A DNA stretch of 64,000 nucleotides from assembly GCF_030687715.1 (NCBI RefSeq), contig NZ_CP117445.1, positions 1,236,501 through 1,300,500 of the forward strand. The letters run 5' to 3'. Of the stretch, positions 9,858 to 19,805 are shown one piece after another. This DNA comes from Pseudomonas sp. FP2196 (GTDB taxonomy: Bacteria > Pseudomonadota > Gammaproteobacteria > Pseudomonadales > Pseudomonadaceae). Both the position numbers and the translations under genes were made by a program. Below the pieces are notes generated by a model. That model was not told the DNA's origin. It saw only the letters and a list, made by a program, of their open reading frames with translations, and ran no database searches. The number at the start of each line of letters is the position of its first letter. Position 1 is the first letter of the stretch.

Positions 9858-10183
9858 GTGAAGAACGTAACGCCATCCCGCTGATCATCACCGGTATCTG
9901 CAGCATCCTCGGCACCGTCGGTGCACTGTGGTACTACGGCTACCTGCACTTCGCCAAACCCGAGGATGCGTTGCTGCTCAACGAATTCACCATGCTCAAG
10001 ACTGTGCCGGGGGAGGATTACAAAATCTCGCTTCAGCCTGCACCGCAAGTGGCGCAGTGCATTGATGGCGTGCTGGTGTTGTTTGATACCGAGCAGAAGG
10101 GATTGACGGGCGTGCTGATCAACGCACAGAAGAAAGCAGTGCGCTGCATGGGCGAGGAGACGCCGCAGAAGCTGGAACCTTAA
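9854..10183 (+). CDS. Small membrane-anchored protein, unknown function
   Basis: The 109-residue protein has one N-terminal hydrophobic segment (about 9-30, LIITGICSILGTVGALWYYGY) and a soluble C-terminal part with two cysteines (Cys69 and near 98) that could pair in the periplasm. It starts within the stop of the hydrolase gene, which implies coupled translation and perhaps a shared job. I do not recognise a family. Confidence 0.72.
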   Translation: MSEERNAIPLIITGICSILGTVGALWYYGYLHFAKPEDALLLNEFTMLKTVPGEDYKISLQPAPQVAQCIDGVLVLFDTEQKGLTGVLINAQKKAVRCMGEETPQKLEP

Positions 10184-10193
10184 CAGCAAAAAA

Positions 10194-10260
10194 ATCGCAG
10201 CCTTCGGCAGCTCCAGGGATCGCATTCCAATGTAGGAGCTGCCGAAGGCTGCGATCTTTT
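10194..10260. repeat. REP inverted pair, GCTGCCGAAGG class, tail-to-tail
   Basis: ATCGCAGCCTTCGGCAGCTCC (10194-10214) and its inverted copy (10232-10255) lie outside-in compared with the other loci: the GATC ends point outward. It sits between two convergent genes. Confidence 0.83.
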
Positions 10261-10266
10261 GATCTT

Positions 10267-10303
10267 AAAAAGCCCCGCCTGATCACTCAGGCGGGGCTTT
10301 TAC
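10267..10303. terminator. Bidirectional intrinsic terminator
   Basis: AAAAGCCCCGCCTGA and TCAGGCGGGGCTTTT form a 10-bp GC stem with A-run and T-run on either side, serving the hydrolase operon on the plus strand and the OmpA-family gene on the minus strand. Confidence 0.93.
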
Positions 10304-10318
10304 GTGACCGCGTGGCGC

Positions 10319-11107
10319 TTAGTTCGAGCTGACAGCCGAACGTGGCATCACTGGCTGGTTGTCGTTGGAAATGGTCACTTCCACTCGACGGTTCATCGCA
10401 CGGCCGGAAACGCTGCCGTTATCGGCAACCGGGTATTCCTTGCCGTAACCCTGAACCACGATGCGCGCAGGATCTACGCCCATTTTGATCAGTGCTACCT
10501 GTACCGACGTCGCACGACGCTCGGACAGCGACTGGTTGTAGTTCGCTGCGCCAGTGCTGTCGGTATAGCCTTCGACGATCACTTTGCGATCAGGGTTTTC
10601 CTGAAGGAACTGCGCCAGTTTGTTGATGTTCACCAGACCGCTGGACTTCAGATCAGCCTTGTTGGTGGCGAACAGCACGTCACCGAAGGTCACCAGCGTA
10701 CCGCGATCGGTTTGCTTGGCATTCAGGCTGTCCTGCAGCTGTTTGATCTGCTGATCGCGAGCATCCAGACGCGCCTGGGCACGTTGGGCGGCGGCGTTCT
10801 TCAGGTTGTTTTCAGCGGTACGCAGGGCGATGGTCTGCTTGGCCACTTCCACACGCTGGTTGGTCAGGTAAGCCAATTGGTCAACCTTGGCCGCGTCTTG
10901 CTTGTCCAGGTAAGCCTTGTCGGCTTTGTCCAGGTAATCGCTGGCGTCTTTGGTTTCCAGCGCTGCGACTTTGCTCGCCTGCGGGTTGGCTTGCAGGCCG
11001 GCGTAGTTGGTACGCGCCTGTTCCAGGTTCGGGTTAGGCGGGGTGGAGCAGGCAGCCAGGGCAACGCTTGCGGCCAGAAGAGCAGGGATCATCAGTTGCT
11101 TACGCAT
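10319..11107 (-). CDS. lptF: OmpA-family peptidoglycan-binding lipoprotein (LptF-like)
   Basis: The 262-residue protein has a lipoprotein signal (AASVALAACS, Cys20), a helical, Lys/Ala-rich middle (about 40-140, DUF4398-like coiled coil) and a C-terminal OmpA domain (about 145-245) with the peptidoglycan-binding pattern ending in NRRVEVTIS. It should tie the outer membrane to the wall. In P. aeruginosa the gene at this place is lptF (lipotoxin F), known to be AlgU-dependent; the symbol is by synteny and domain content. It is 55 bases downstream of a DUF4398 lipoprotein gene, with which it shares the AlgU-like promoter at 11670-11697. Confidence 0.85.
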   Translation of the reverse strand: MRKQLMIPALLAASVALAACSTPPNPNLEQARTNYAGLQANPQASKVAALETKDASDYLDKADKAYLDKQDAAKVDQLAYLTNQRVEVAKQTIALRTAENNLKNAAAQRAQARLDARDQQIKQLQDSLNAKQTDRGTLVTFGDVLFATNKADLKSSGLVNINKLAQFLQENPDRKVIVEGYTDSTGAANYNQSLSERRATSVQVALIKMGVDPARIVVQGYGKEYPVADNGSVSGRAMNRRVEVTISNDNQPVMPRSAVSSN

Positions 11108-11162
11108 AATTTGTCGTCCTTTCTATCAATAAAAGTTTCAGCTTTGCGGTCGGGATGCGCGC

Positions 11163-11567
11163 TTACTTCACTGGGCGCTGACTTTCCTGACGCAGTTCCT
11201 GAACACCTTTCTGGGAATCCTTCACAGCCAGTTCGGCCTTGGCGGCTTGAGCCTTGCGCTCGGCAACGCGAGCGTCCCACTCGGCCTGCTCGGACAAGCG
11301 ACGGGCATCGTCATACTTCTTGTCGTGCATGGCGATTTCGGCTTGTTTGAGTTTGTCCTGCGCTTGCTTCATCTCAACGGCAGCAAACTCGGTACCACCG
11401 GCGCTGACCGCGCTGTTGACCGCAGACTGGGTCACGGCATATTGCTCGGTCGGCGGATTACCAGCGCAACCGGCCAGTACAAAGCTGGTGCCGATTGCCA
11501 GGGCGGCCAGTTTCAGACCGCGCAGGTGGGTAAACGAGGTTTGGTTTTTCATGGTCTTCAACTCCAT
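11163..11567 (-). CDS. DUF4398-type lipoprotein
   Basis: A lipoprotein of about 134 residues: positively charged start, hydrophobic run and lipobox (SFVLAGC), then a long Ala/Lys/Glu-rich helix likely to form a coiled coil. I choose ATG 11567, seven bases after AGGAG; ATG 11552 has a weaker GGAG and would be the alternative. An upstream ATG at 11597 lacks a ribosome site. The middle part resembles that of the downstream OmpA-family gene, so the two may have arisen by duplication of the DUF4398 part. Probably an envelope stress lipoprotein. Confidence 0.82.
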   Translation of the reverse strand: MELKTMKNQTSFTHLRGLKLAALAIGTSFVLAGCAGNPPTEQYAVTQSAVNSAVSAGGTEFAAVEMKQAQDKLKQAEIAMHDKKYDDARRLSEQAEWDARVAERKAQAAKAELAVKDSQKGVQELRQESQRPVK

Positions 11568-11669
11568 TAGGCATCTCCTGAAAACAACTGAATCCATCCT
11601 GGTCGAGGAGCCTTAAGCGTCGTATGAAAGCGCGTTTTTGAAACGCTCGTTCCAGGCGTGGTTACAGGT

Positions 11670-11697
11670 TCCGACCGGCGGCGTTTTTCAAAAGTTC
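11670..11697 (-). promoter_or_regulatory. AlgU (sigma-22/RpoE-type) promoter
   Basis: On the minus strand GAACTT (11697-11692) is followed after exactly 17 bases by TCGGA (11674-11670), matching the AlgU pattern GAACTT-N16/17-TCnnA. Transcription would start about 100 bases before the DUF4398 lipoprotein gene and include lptF. Confidence 0.75.
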
Positions 11698-11836
11698 AGA
11701 AAAGATGGCCTATCGCCAAAAAAAATTCTGACCGAATAGACAAGGCTCTAAAGCGGGAACTTTGGCGGTTTGGAGTGGTACGCGCGGGGTGGGAAGCCAA
11801 CGAATATGGCGCAGATCAGGAGGAAAGATACGGTCC

Positions 11837-11926
11837 CTGTGGAAGCTGGCTTGCCAGCGATGAGGCCATCCGTTCAATACGTACGTGACTGAACTGACGC
11901 CATCGCGCGCAAGCCCGCCCTCACAG
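11837..11926. repeat. Degenerate REP pair in the 11568-11943 gap
   Basis: CTGTGGAAGCTGGCTTGCCAGCGATGAGG (from 11837) and an eroded inverted arm ending at 11926 can be recognised. The rest of this 376-base gap holds the AlgU promoter; I see no credible gene in it. Confidence 0.6.
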
Positions 11927-11943
11927 GTTCTTGCATTGTTCAA

Positions 11944-12288
11944 TCAATGTTTTTGCTTGTTTTCAGCAGATGACAAATCATGCAAATGCCGCCGCGACAG
12001 TGCAAGAAAACGCGGTGTCGGCCCGACGTCTTCATACAGCGGATCACCTTCTTCATCGGTCGCCACCACCGTCGAGCCTTTCACATACGGCAGGCTCGCT
12101 TCGAACTCTTCAAGGGCGGCACCGATTAGTTCGCCGAGCAGCTCTTCGGCGTGCCGCTTGGGGTACATCTCGGCAATCGCCGCCAGGCGCGCGGCGGCCT
12201 CGACGTCCAGATGAATCGTGTAGCCAGTTTCGGTCAGGCGACCTTTGGCGTTTTCTTCCCAATGCTGGGCGAGTTCACGGATTTTCAT
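11944..12288 (-). CDS. Conserved hypothetical protein (114 aa)
   Basis: The product begins MKIRELAQHWEENAKGRL and has a helical first half ending in a segment (HAEELLGELIGAALEEFEASLP) and an acidic second half (TDEEGDPLYEDVGPTPRF). No signal peptide or membrane segment is present, so it should be cytoplasmic. Database records of relatives sometimes read 'pilin assembly' or 'type 1 pili tip component'; nothing in the sequence supports a pilus role. It could bind RNA or a partner through the CopG/Arc-like opening (TGYTIHLDVEAAARLAAIAEMY resembles a ribbon-helix-helix), but that is speculative. It is divergent from ppc. Confidence 0.75.
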   Translation of the reverse strand: MKIRELAQHWEENAKGRLTETGYTIHLDVEAAARLAAIAEMYPKRHAEELLGELIGAALEEFEASLPYVKGSTVVATDEEGDPLYEDVGPTPRFLALSRRHLHDLSSAENKQKH

Positions 12289-12501
12289 GATGACCTCATT
12301 TCGTGCCTGCGGGTGGCAGGCCTGGGTGAGTGTCCGGCGTAGCCGGCGGCAAGCCGTTGTAAGGCTTACTGTTGAGACTAGCTTTCGCCCACAAGGTTTA
12401 AAGTCCCTTCGTCGCCTGCTTGTAAGAAGCGGCGCAGAGCGGCACTCTCTAGGTCATGCACTCGTTTCTAAGCCGCCCGGATGAACGCTGGAGAACCGCT
12501 G

Positions 12502-15132
12502 ATGACCGATATTGATGCACGCTTGCGCGAGGATGTTCACCTGCTCGGAGAGCTGTTGGGCAACACCATTCGAGACCAGTACGGCGAAGGGTTTCTCGAC
12601 AAGATCGAGCAAATCCGCAAGGGCGCCAAGGCCGACCGCCGTGGCTCTATGGACGCCGAACTGAGCGCCAGCCTCAATCAATTGAGTGAAGACGAATTGC
12701 TGCCGGTGGCGCGGGCGTTCAACCAGTTTCTCAACCTGGCGAATATCGCCGAGCAGTATCAGTTGATCCATCGTCGCGAGGAGTCGCAGCCCGCACCGTT
12801 CGAATCCCGCGTGTTGCCAGAATTGCTTGACCGTTTACGCAGCGAGGGCCACAGCGCCGAGTCGCTGGCCCGGCAACTGGCGCGGCTGGAAATCGAACTG
12901 GTACTGACCGCGCACCCGACCGAAGTAGCCCGGCGCACGCTGATCCAGAAGTACGACGCCATCGCTGCGCAACTCGCGGCGCAAGATCATCGCGACCTGA
13001 CCAGCGCCGAGCGCGAACAGATCCAGAGCACCCTGCAACGCCTGATCGCCGAAGCCTGGCACACCGAAGAAATCCGCCGCACCCGACCGACGCCGGTCGA
13101 CGAAGCCAAATGGGGTTTCGCGGTGATCGAGCACTCGCTGTGGCAAGCGATTCCCAACCATATGCGCAAGGCCGACAAGGCTTTGCATGCAGCGACCGGC
13201 CTGCGTCTGCCACTGGAAGCGGCACCGATTCGCTTCGCTTCGTGGATGGGCGGCGACCGTGACGGCAACCCCAATGTCACCGCTGCCGTGACCCGCGAAG
13301 TGTTGCTGCTGGCACGCTGGATGGCCGCCGACTTGTACCTGCGCGACGTCGATCATCTGGCTGCCGAACTGTCGATGCAGCAAGCCAGCGAGGCGCTGAA
13401 GGCCAAGGCCGGCGACAGCGCCGAGCCTTATCGTGCGGTGCTCAAGCAGTTGCGTGAACGTCTGCGTGCCACCCGCAACTGGGCGCATGCCTCACTCACC
13501 GCCACCACGCCGGCCCCCGCCGATGTGCTCGTCAACAATCGCGATCTGCTCGATCCGCTGGAGCTGTGTTTCAACTCGCTGCACGAATGCGGCATGGGCG
13601 TGATTGCTGACGGGCCTTTGCTCGATTGCCTGCGCCGCGCCGTTACCTTCGGCCTGTTCCTCGTACGTCTCGATGTGCGCCAGGATTCCTCGCGGCACAG
13701 CGCGGCGATGACGGAAATCACCGATTACCTGGGCCTCGGTCGCTATGAAGACTGGGATGAGGATGCGCGAATCGCTTTCCTGACCCGCGAACTGGCTAAT
13801 CGTCGCCCGTTGTTGCCGGCGCATTTCAAGCCATCCGCCGACACCGCCGAAGTGCTCAACACCTGCAAGGAAATTGCCGCAGCCCCAGGCGCATCGCTGG
13901 GTTCCTACGTGATCTCCATGGCTGGCGCCGCTTCCGACGTGCTCGCGGTGCAACTGCTGCTTAAAGAGTCTGGCGTGCTGCGGCCGATGCGCGTGGTGCC
14001 GCTGTTCGAAACCCTCGCCGACCTCGATAACGCCGGGCCGGTGATCGAGCGCCTGTTGCTATTGCCGGGTTACCGTGCGCGGCTGCAAGGCCCGCAGGAA
14101 GTGATGATTGGCTACTCCGACTCGGCCAAGGACGCCGGCACCACCGCAGCGGCCTGGGCGCAATATCGCGCTCAGGAACGGCTGGTGGAGATCTGTCGCG
14201 AGCAGCAGGTCGAACTGCTGTTGTTCCATGGTCGCGGTGGCACAGTAGGGCGGGGCGGCGGCCCGGCTCACGCGGCGATTCTGTCGCAGCCGCCGGGATC
14301 GGTGGCCGGACGTTTCCGCACCACCGAACAAGGAGAAATGATTCGTTTCAAATTCGGCCTGCCGGACATCGCCGAACAAAACCTCAATCTGTACCTCGCC
14401 GCTGTGCTTGAGGCGACGTTGTTGCCTCCACCGCCACCGACGCCGGAGTGGCGCCATCTGATGGACGAACTGGCGGCCGACGGTGTCAGCGCTTACCGCC
14501 GGGTGGTGCGAGAGAACCCGCAATTCGTCGAGTATTTCCGCCAATCTACGCCAGAGCAGGAGTTGGGCCGGTTACCTCTTGGCAGCCGCCCGGCCAAGCG
14601 CCGTGCCGGCGGCATCGAAAGCCTGCGGGCGATCCCGTGGATCTTCGGCTGGACGCAAACCCGGTTGATGTTGCCAGCATGGCTTGGTTGGGAATCGGCG
14701 TTGAGCAAGGCGCTGGAGCGTGGCGAAGGCGAGTTACTGGGGCAGATGCGCGAGCATTGGCCGTTCTTCCGCACGCGCATCGACATGCTGGAAATGGTTT
14801 TGGCCAAGGCTGACGCCGACATTGCGCTGTCTTATGACCAGCGTCTGGTCGAGCCTGAGTTGCTGCCGTTGGGTGCGCATTTACGCGACCTATTGTCGCA
14901 GGCGTGCTCGGTGGTACTCGGCTTGACCGGTCAGTCGCAACTGCTCGCACATAGCCCTGACACCCTGGAATTCATTCGTCTGCGCAATACCTACCTCGAC
15001 CCGCTTCATCTATTGCAGGCGGAACTGTTGGCCCGCTCGCGGCAGCAGAATGTCGAGCAGGGCAGCCCGGTGGAGCAGGCGCTGCTGGTGTCTGTGGCGG
15101 GGATTGCCGCCGGTTTGCGCAATACCGGCTAA
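12502..15132 (+). CDS. ppc: Phosphoenolpyruvate carboxylase
   Basis: PEPC carboxylates PEP to oxaloacetate to refill the TCA cycle. The start is ATG 12502 (GGAG at 12490-12493), not the in-frame ATG 12481; this gives 876 residues, the family norm. The catalytic His138 lies in TAHPTE, and the second signature [13 protein letters not shown] begins at His576. The C-terminus ends in NTG as in the bacterial enzymes, where it closes the allosteric aspartate site. It stands alone between a divergent small gene and adk. Confidence 0.97.
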   Translation: MTDIDARLREDVHLLGELLGNTIRDQYGEGFLDKIEQIRKGAKADRRGSMDAELSASLNQLSEDELLPVARAFNQFLNLANIAEQYQLIHRREESQPAPFESRVLPELLDRLRSEGHSAESLARQLARLEIELVLTAHPTEVARRTLIQKYDAIAAQLAAQDHRDLTSAEREQIQSTLQRLIAEAWHTEEIRRTRPTPVDEAKWGFAVIEHSLWQAIPNHMRKADKALHAATGLRLPLEAAPIRFASWMGGDRDGNPNVTAAVTREVLLLARWMAADLYLRDVDHLAAELSMQQASEALKAKAGDSAEPYRAVLKQLRERLRATRNWAHASLTATTPAPADVLVNNRDLLDPLELCFNSLHECGMGVIADGPLLDCLRRAVTFGLFLVRLDVRQDSSRHSAAMTEITDYLGLGRYEDWDEDARIAFLTRELANRRPLLPAHFKPSADTAEVLNTCKEIAAAPGASLGSYVISMAGAASDVLAVQLLLKESGVLRPMRVVPLFETLADLDNAGPVIERLLLLPGYRARLQGPQEVMIGYSDSAKDAGTTAAAWAQYRAQERLVEICREQQVELLLFHGRGGTVGRGGGPAHAAILSQPPGSVAGRFRTTEQGEMIRFKFGLPDIAEQNLNLYLAAVLEATLLPPPPPTPEWRHLMDELAADGVSAYRRVVRENPQFVEYFRQSTPEQELGRLPLGSRPAKRRAGGIESLRAIPWIFGWTQTRLMLPAWLGWESALSKALERGEGELLGQMREHWPFFRTRIDMLEMVLAKADADIALSYDQRLVEPELLPLGAHLRDLLSQACSVVLGLTGQSQLLAHSPDTLEFIRLRNTYLDPLHLLQAELLARSRQQNVEQGSPVEQALLVSVAGIAAGLRNTG

Positions 15133-16081
<949 letters not shown>

Positions 16082-16105
16082 AAAGTCTGATCCGCTGCAT
16101 CATCC

Positions 16106-16125
16106 ACGGCCCGCTTGCGGGCCGT
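16106..16125 (+). terminator. Hairpin after adk
   Basis: ACGGCCCGC and GCGGGCCGT form a perfect 9-bp stem with a TT loop, followed by AGTTGTTT. The T-run is weak, so some read-through into tsaB is likely. Confidence 0.6.
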
Positions 16126-16173
16126 AGTTGTTTATACTGACGCACTTTTCCCCCACCTGTTTTGGAAACATCG

Positions 16174-16848
16174 ATGAGCACCTTGCTGGCCCTGGACACC
16201 GCGACTGAAGCTTGCTCCGTTGCCTTGCTGCATGACGGCAAGGTCACGAGCCATTACGAGGTGATCCCGCGCCTGCACGCGCAAAAGCTGCTGCCGATGA
16301 TCCAGCAACTGCTGGCTGACGCCGGCACCACGTTGCAAGCGGTGGATGCCATCGCGTTCGGTCGCGGGCCGGGGGCGTTTACCGGCGTGCGGATCGCCAT
16401 CGGCGTGGTGCAGGGGTTGGCGTTCGCGCTGGATCGGCCGGTGTTGCCGGTGTCCAACCTTGCCGTGTTGGCGCAGCGTGCGTTTCGTGAGCATGGCGTG
16501 AGCCAGGTGGCAGCCGCCATCGATGCACGGATGGACGAGGTGTATTGGGGCTGCTACCGCGAGACGGCCGGGGAGATGCGCCTTGCCGGTGTCGAGGCGG
16601 TGCTGCCACCGGAAGTCGCGGCGCTGCCGGCCGATGCCAGCGGCGACTGGTTCGGTGCGGGCACCGGTTGGGGGTACGGCGAGCGCATAGCGGTCAATCT
16701 GACGGGTTCCGACGCCGGCATGCTGCCCCACGCCGAAGACCTGCTGACCCTGGCGCGCTTCGCCTGGGAACGCGGTGAGTCGATCCCGGCCGATGATGCT
16801 CAGCCGGTTTACCTGCGTGACAAAGTGGCCACCCCCAAGGCTCGTTGA
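16174..16848 (+). CDS. tsaB: tRNA t6A37 threonylcarbamoyltransferase subunit TsaB
   Basis: TsaB (YeaZ) is the partner that holds TsaD and TsaE together for making t6A37 on ANN-decoding tRNAs. The 224-residue product starts STLLALDTATEACSVALL and has the GRGPGAFTGVRI segment of the ASKHA fold. ATG 16174 is preferred (GGAAA five bases upstream); a TTG at 16162 would add four residues. It lies 92 bases after adk. The C-terminus ends in the usual PVYLRDKVA. Confidence 0.93.
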   Translation: MSTLLALDTATEACSVALLHDGKVTSHYEVIPRLHAQKLLPMIQQLLADAGTTLQAVDAIAFGRGPGAFTGVRIAIGVVQGLAFALDRPVLPVSNLAVLAQRAFREHGVSQVAAAIDARMDEVYWGCYRETAGEMRLAGVEAVLPPEVAALPADASGDWFGAGTGWGYGERIAVNLTGSDAGMLPHAEDLLTLARFAWERGESIPADDAQPVYLRDKVATPKAR

Positions 16849-16853
16849 GCTTT

Positions 16854-16929
16854 AAAAGATCGCCGCCTGCGGCAACTCCTACAGGGATCGCATTACCACT
16901 GTAGGAGTTGCCGCAGGCGGCGATCTTTT
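16854..16929. repeat. Perfect 31-base REP inverted pair, GTTGCCGCAGGCGGCGATC variant
   Basis: Arms 16854-16884 and 16899-16929 are exact inverted copies with a 14-base centre. The core differs from the other loci (GTTGCCGCAGGCGG in place of GCTGCCGAAGGCTG), yet both arms share the change. Confidence 0.9.
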
Positions 16930-17068
16930 GATCTTCTGGCGCCAATCGTCAGTTTCTAACCCCCCGCTTTAAACCTTTTGCGCTTTATGTGTTCTAGTTA
17001 TCACTCGGCAGTTTGCTAAGTCGGTCAAGTGCCGCTAAATTGCCATCATCGATACCGAGCATGAATTT

Positions 17069-17377
17069 ATGCGTATAGACGGCCTTTCCTCTCAGTCCTA
17101 CCCCATCAAGCGCAAGCCTCGCAAAGGCAATGTCGCGCTGGATGAATCCGTCGACGATATCGACGGCGAGCTGGAATTCCCGACCGAAGAGCAACTGGCC
17201 GCCCGCGCAGCCAAAGCCTCGGCACAACGCCTGAGCAATCTGCCTGCCCGTCAGCAAGACATGATCTACCATCGTGCGATGAAGAAGAGCGTGGCGATGG
17301 CGCTGGCCAGCTACCTCAGCACCGCTGGTTTTGTCGATTGGGATGCGGACGTGCTGGGCCTCGATCTGTACATCTGA
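17069..17377 (+). CDS. Conserved hypothetical protein (102 aa)
   Basis: The protein is polar and unordered at first (IKRKPRKGNVALDESVDDIDGELEFP), then helical (about 50-90) and ends WDADVLGLDLYI. No signal peptide, membrane segment or named domain is seen. Its stop shares bases with the start of the DUF72 gene (TGATG), so the two are translationally coupled. I do not recognise a function. Confidence 0.75.
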   Translation: MRIDGLSSQSYPIKRKPRKGNVALDESVDDIDGELEFPTEEQLAARAAKASAQRLSNLPARQQDMIYHRAMKKSVAMALASYLSTAGFVDWDADVLGLDLYI

Positions 17378-18237
17378 TGGATCTGCCTTATTACCTCGGT
17401 TGCCCGTCCTGGAGCGAAAACGCCTGGCGCGAGTATCTGTACCCGGTAGACGCCAAAACCTCTGACTTCCTCGGCCACTATTGCCAAGTATTCAACGCCG
17501 TTGAAGGCAACACGACCTTCTACGCCAGCCCTTCGCCTGCCACCGTGCAGCGTTGGGCCGAGATCATGCCTGCGCACTTTCGCTTCACTGCCAAATTCCC
17601 TGGCGACATCAGCCATAGCGGTGACTTGCGCGAGCAACTGACCGCCGCTGAAACTTTCCTCCAGTTACTCAAACCCCTCGGCGAGCGTGTCGCGCCGCTG
17701 TGGCTGCAATTGTCGAAAAGCTTCACGCCGCATCGGCTGCCGGAACTGGCGGCGTTCATCGATGCGCTGGACTGCCCCCTGGCGGTGGAAGTGCGCCACG
17801 AACAGTTCTTTGCCAAGGGCGAGAGCGAGCGGCTGCTCAACCGGCTGTTGCTGGATCGTGGTGTCGAGCGCATCTGTCTCGACCCGCGTGCGCTGTTCAG
17901 CTGTCTGTCGACCGAGTCTTCGGTGATTCACGCGCAATCGAAAAAGCCCCGGGTGCCGACGCGCCCTGCGGCGTTCACGCAGTTCCCGCAAGTGCGCTTC
18001 ATTGGTCATCCCGAGCTGGAGGCCAACGATTCGTTCCTCGTGCCATGGGTAGCGAAAATCGCCGAGTGGATCGAAGAGGGCCGCACCCCATATATCTTCT
18101 TGCACACCGCCGACAACCTGTTGGCGGCGAAGCTGGCGCAACGTTTTCACGCACAACTGATGCAACGTTTGCCTGGCCTGCCATCTCTGCCTGAGCTATA
18201 CAGAGAGCCCGCCGCGGAGCAGCTTGGCTTGCTCTGA
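17377..18237 (+). CDS. DUF72 (YecE-like) protein
   Basis: The 286-residue protein starts at ATG 17377 in the stop of the upstream gene. It opens YYLGCPSWSENAWREYLYP and has the family pattern of a TIM-barrel: FNAVEGNTTFYASPS, AKFPGDISH, LWLQLSKSF, LAVEVRHEQFF, and FLHTADNLLAAKLA at the C-terminal end. YecE/DUF72 structures are TIM-barrel-like but the reaction is unknown. Length and motifs are complete, so the gene looks functional. Confidence 0.87.
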   Translation: MDLPYYLGCPSWSENAWREYLYPVDAKTSDFLGHYCQVFNAVEGNTTFYASPSPATVQRWAEIMPAHFRFTAKFPGDISHSGDLREQLTAAETFLQLLKPLGERVAPLWLQLSKSFTPHRLPELAAFIDALDCPLAVEVRHEQFFAKGESERLLNRLLLDRGVERICLDPRALFSCLSTESSVIHAQSKKPRVPTRPAAFTQFPQVRFIGHPELEANDSFLVPWVAKIAEWIEEGRTPYIFLHTADNLLAAKLAQRFHAQLMQRLPGLPSLPELYREPAAEQLGLL

Positions 18238-18270
18238 GGCGCACTCGTTTTCCTGCCCCGGAGACTGTCA

Positions 18271-19107
18271 ATGGATGCCCAAGCCCGTACAGAACAAGTC
18301 CGTAAAGCCCACGCCTTCAAAGCCCTGCATGAGCGTCCGGGAATCTTCGTTATTCCCAATCCGTGGGATGCAGGTTCCGCGAAGATGCTCGCCAGTCTGG
18401 GCTATCAGGCATTGGCGACCACCAGTGCCGGTTATGCGTTTTCCCAAGGCAAAGCCGACGGAGCCTTGAGCCTGGACGACACCCTGGCCAATGTCCGGGC
18501 GATTGTCGCGGCGACGGATCTACCGGTGGCGGTGGATCTGGAAAATGGTTTTGCCGATGATCCGGCCGAATGCGCGAACAGTTTGTTGCAGGCGGCCGAG
18601 GCGGGCGCAGTGGCTGGTTCAATCGAGGACGCCACGGGCCGTGCAGACGCGCCGATCTATTGCTTCGAGCACGCCGTGGCGCGGATCGAAGCCGCCGTCG
18701 CTGCCGTGCGCACGCTGCCGTTTCCTTTCATCCTGACTGCCCGTGCGGAAAACTATCTGCACGGTAATCCCGACCTCAACGACACCATTCGCCGCTTGCA
18801 GGCCTTCGCCGAGGCCGGCGCCGACGTGTTGTATGCGCCGGGTTTGCGTAACGCCGAAGAAGTCCTGGCAGTGGTGCGCGCGGTGGCGCCGAAACCGGTG
18901 AATGTGTTGATGTCCGGTGGTTTGAAACTCACCGTGCAGCAACTCGAAGAAATCGGCGTGCGGCGGATCAGTACCGGTTCTGCTCTGGCGTTGGCGGCTT
19001 ACGGCGAGTTCTTCCGCGCCGCTGAAGAGATCCAGCAGTCGGGCACCTTCGGCTTCACTTCGCAGTCGATGCCGTACGCCAGGGCCAACCAGTTTTTCAA
19101 AGGTTGA
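18271..19107 (+). CDS. Isocitrate lyase/PEP mutase superfamily protein
   Basis: The 278-residue protein has the superfamily barrel: IPNPWDAGSAKMLASLG, TTSAGYAFSQG, VAVDLENGFADD (metal-binding acidic strand), AGSIEDATGR, ILTARAENYL, and VLMSGGLKLTVQQL. It lacks the KKCGH loop with the catalytic Cys used by isocitrate and methylisocitrate lyases, so it is neither of these. Related proteins include oxaloacetate decarboxylases and phosphonopyruvate-type enzymes; the substrate here is unknown. It follows the DUF72 gene after 33 bases and is two bases from the extensin-like gene, so the four genes from 17069 may be one transcript. Confidence 0.85.
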   Translation: MDAQARTEQVRKAHAFKALHERPGIFVIPNPWDAGSAKMLASLGYQALATTSAGYAFSQGKADGALSLDDTLANVRAIVAATDLPVAVDLENGFADDPAECANSLLQAAEAGAVAGSIEDATGRADAPIYCFEHAVARIEAAVAAVRTLPFPFILTARAENYLHGNPDLNDTIRRLQAFAEAGADVLYAPGLRNAEEVLAVVRAVAPKPVNVLMSGGLKLTVQQLEEIGVRRISTGSALALAAYGEFFRAAEEIQQSGTFGFTSQSMPYARANQFFKG

Positions 19108-19109
19108 GC

Positions 19110-19802
19110 ATGGGGCGCTGGTTTGCGCTAGCCGTCTTGCTGATCATCGGCGGCGCTTTGATCGGTGTCTGGCGCGGTTGGCTGGACGTACCTCCCGAAT
19201 GGAATCCGTGGGCGCCACTGAATGTGAAAGCGACGCCCAACTGGCTGACCGGTTACAAGCTGATGCGCTTGCGCGGCGATCCAGAACTTTGCGCTCAGGC
19301 TCTGCGCAGCTCCGCTTTGCGCTTCACGCCGCAATCCGACAGCCCTGACGCGAAGTGCCCGTTGATTGGCGCCTTGCGCGTACAGGGCGGTGAGGTGGCG
19401 CTGAGCGGCAGCTTCCTCGCCAGTTGCCCGTTGGCGGTCGCCTACGCGATGTTCGAACGCCACACTCTGCAACCCGCCGCGCAGTCTGCTTACGGCCAAA
19501 AGGTTGCGCGCCTCGATCACCTCGGCAGCTTCGCTTGCCGCAATATCTACAACCGCGAGAGCGGCGCCCTCAGCCGCCATGCCAGCGCCGATGCATTGGA
19601 TATCGCCGGGTTTCGGCTGGCGGATGGCCGAACCATCAGTGTGCTCAAGGATTGGCCGAAGCAAAATCAGGACGCGAAATTTCTGCGCGAGGTGCGCGAT
19701 GGCGCCTGCGAGGCGTTCAGTGTGGTGTTGAGTCCGGATTACAACGCCGCCCATCGCAATCACTTTCATGTCGATGTCGGGCGCTGGAGCGTGTGTCGCT
19801 GA
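19110..19802 (+). CDS. Extensin-like C-terminal domain protein
   Basis: The 230-residue product has an N-terminal hydrophobic anchor (RWFALAVLLIIGGALIGVW), then the 'extensin-like C' domain: LNVKATPNWLTGYKLM, a Cys-rich core, FACRNIYNRESGALSRHASADALDIAGF and the ending NAAHRNHFHVDVG. The His/Asp pattern (SRHASADALDIAGF, NHFHVD) resembles zinc-dependent LAS-type (VanY/MepA) peptidases, so a periplasmic wall-hydrolase role is plausible. ATG 19110 is two bases after the previous stop. Convergent with the next gene, three bases apart. Confidence 0.82.
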   Translation: MGRWFALAVLLIIGGALIGVWRGWLDVPPEWNPWAPLNVKATPNWLTGYKLMRLRGDPELCAQALRSSALRFTPQSDSPDAKCPLIGALRVQGGEVALSGSFLASCPLAVAYAMFERHTLQPAAQSAYGQKVARLDHLGSFACRNIYNRESGALSRHASADALDIAGFRLADGRTISVLKDWPKQNQDAKFLREVRDGACEAFSVVLSPDYNAAHRNHFHVDVGRWSVCR

Positions 19803-19805
19803 GGA

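Noticed and set aside
11658..11888. 76-codon open frame in the AlgU promoter region
   Set aside because: It runs through the promoter and a REP arm; there is no ribosome site.
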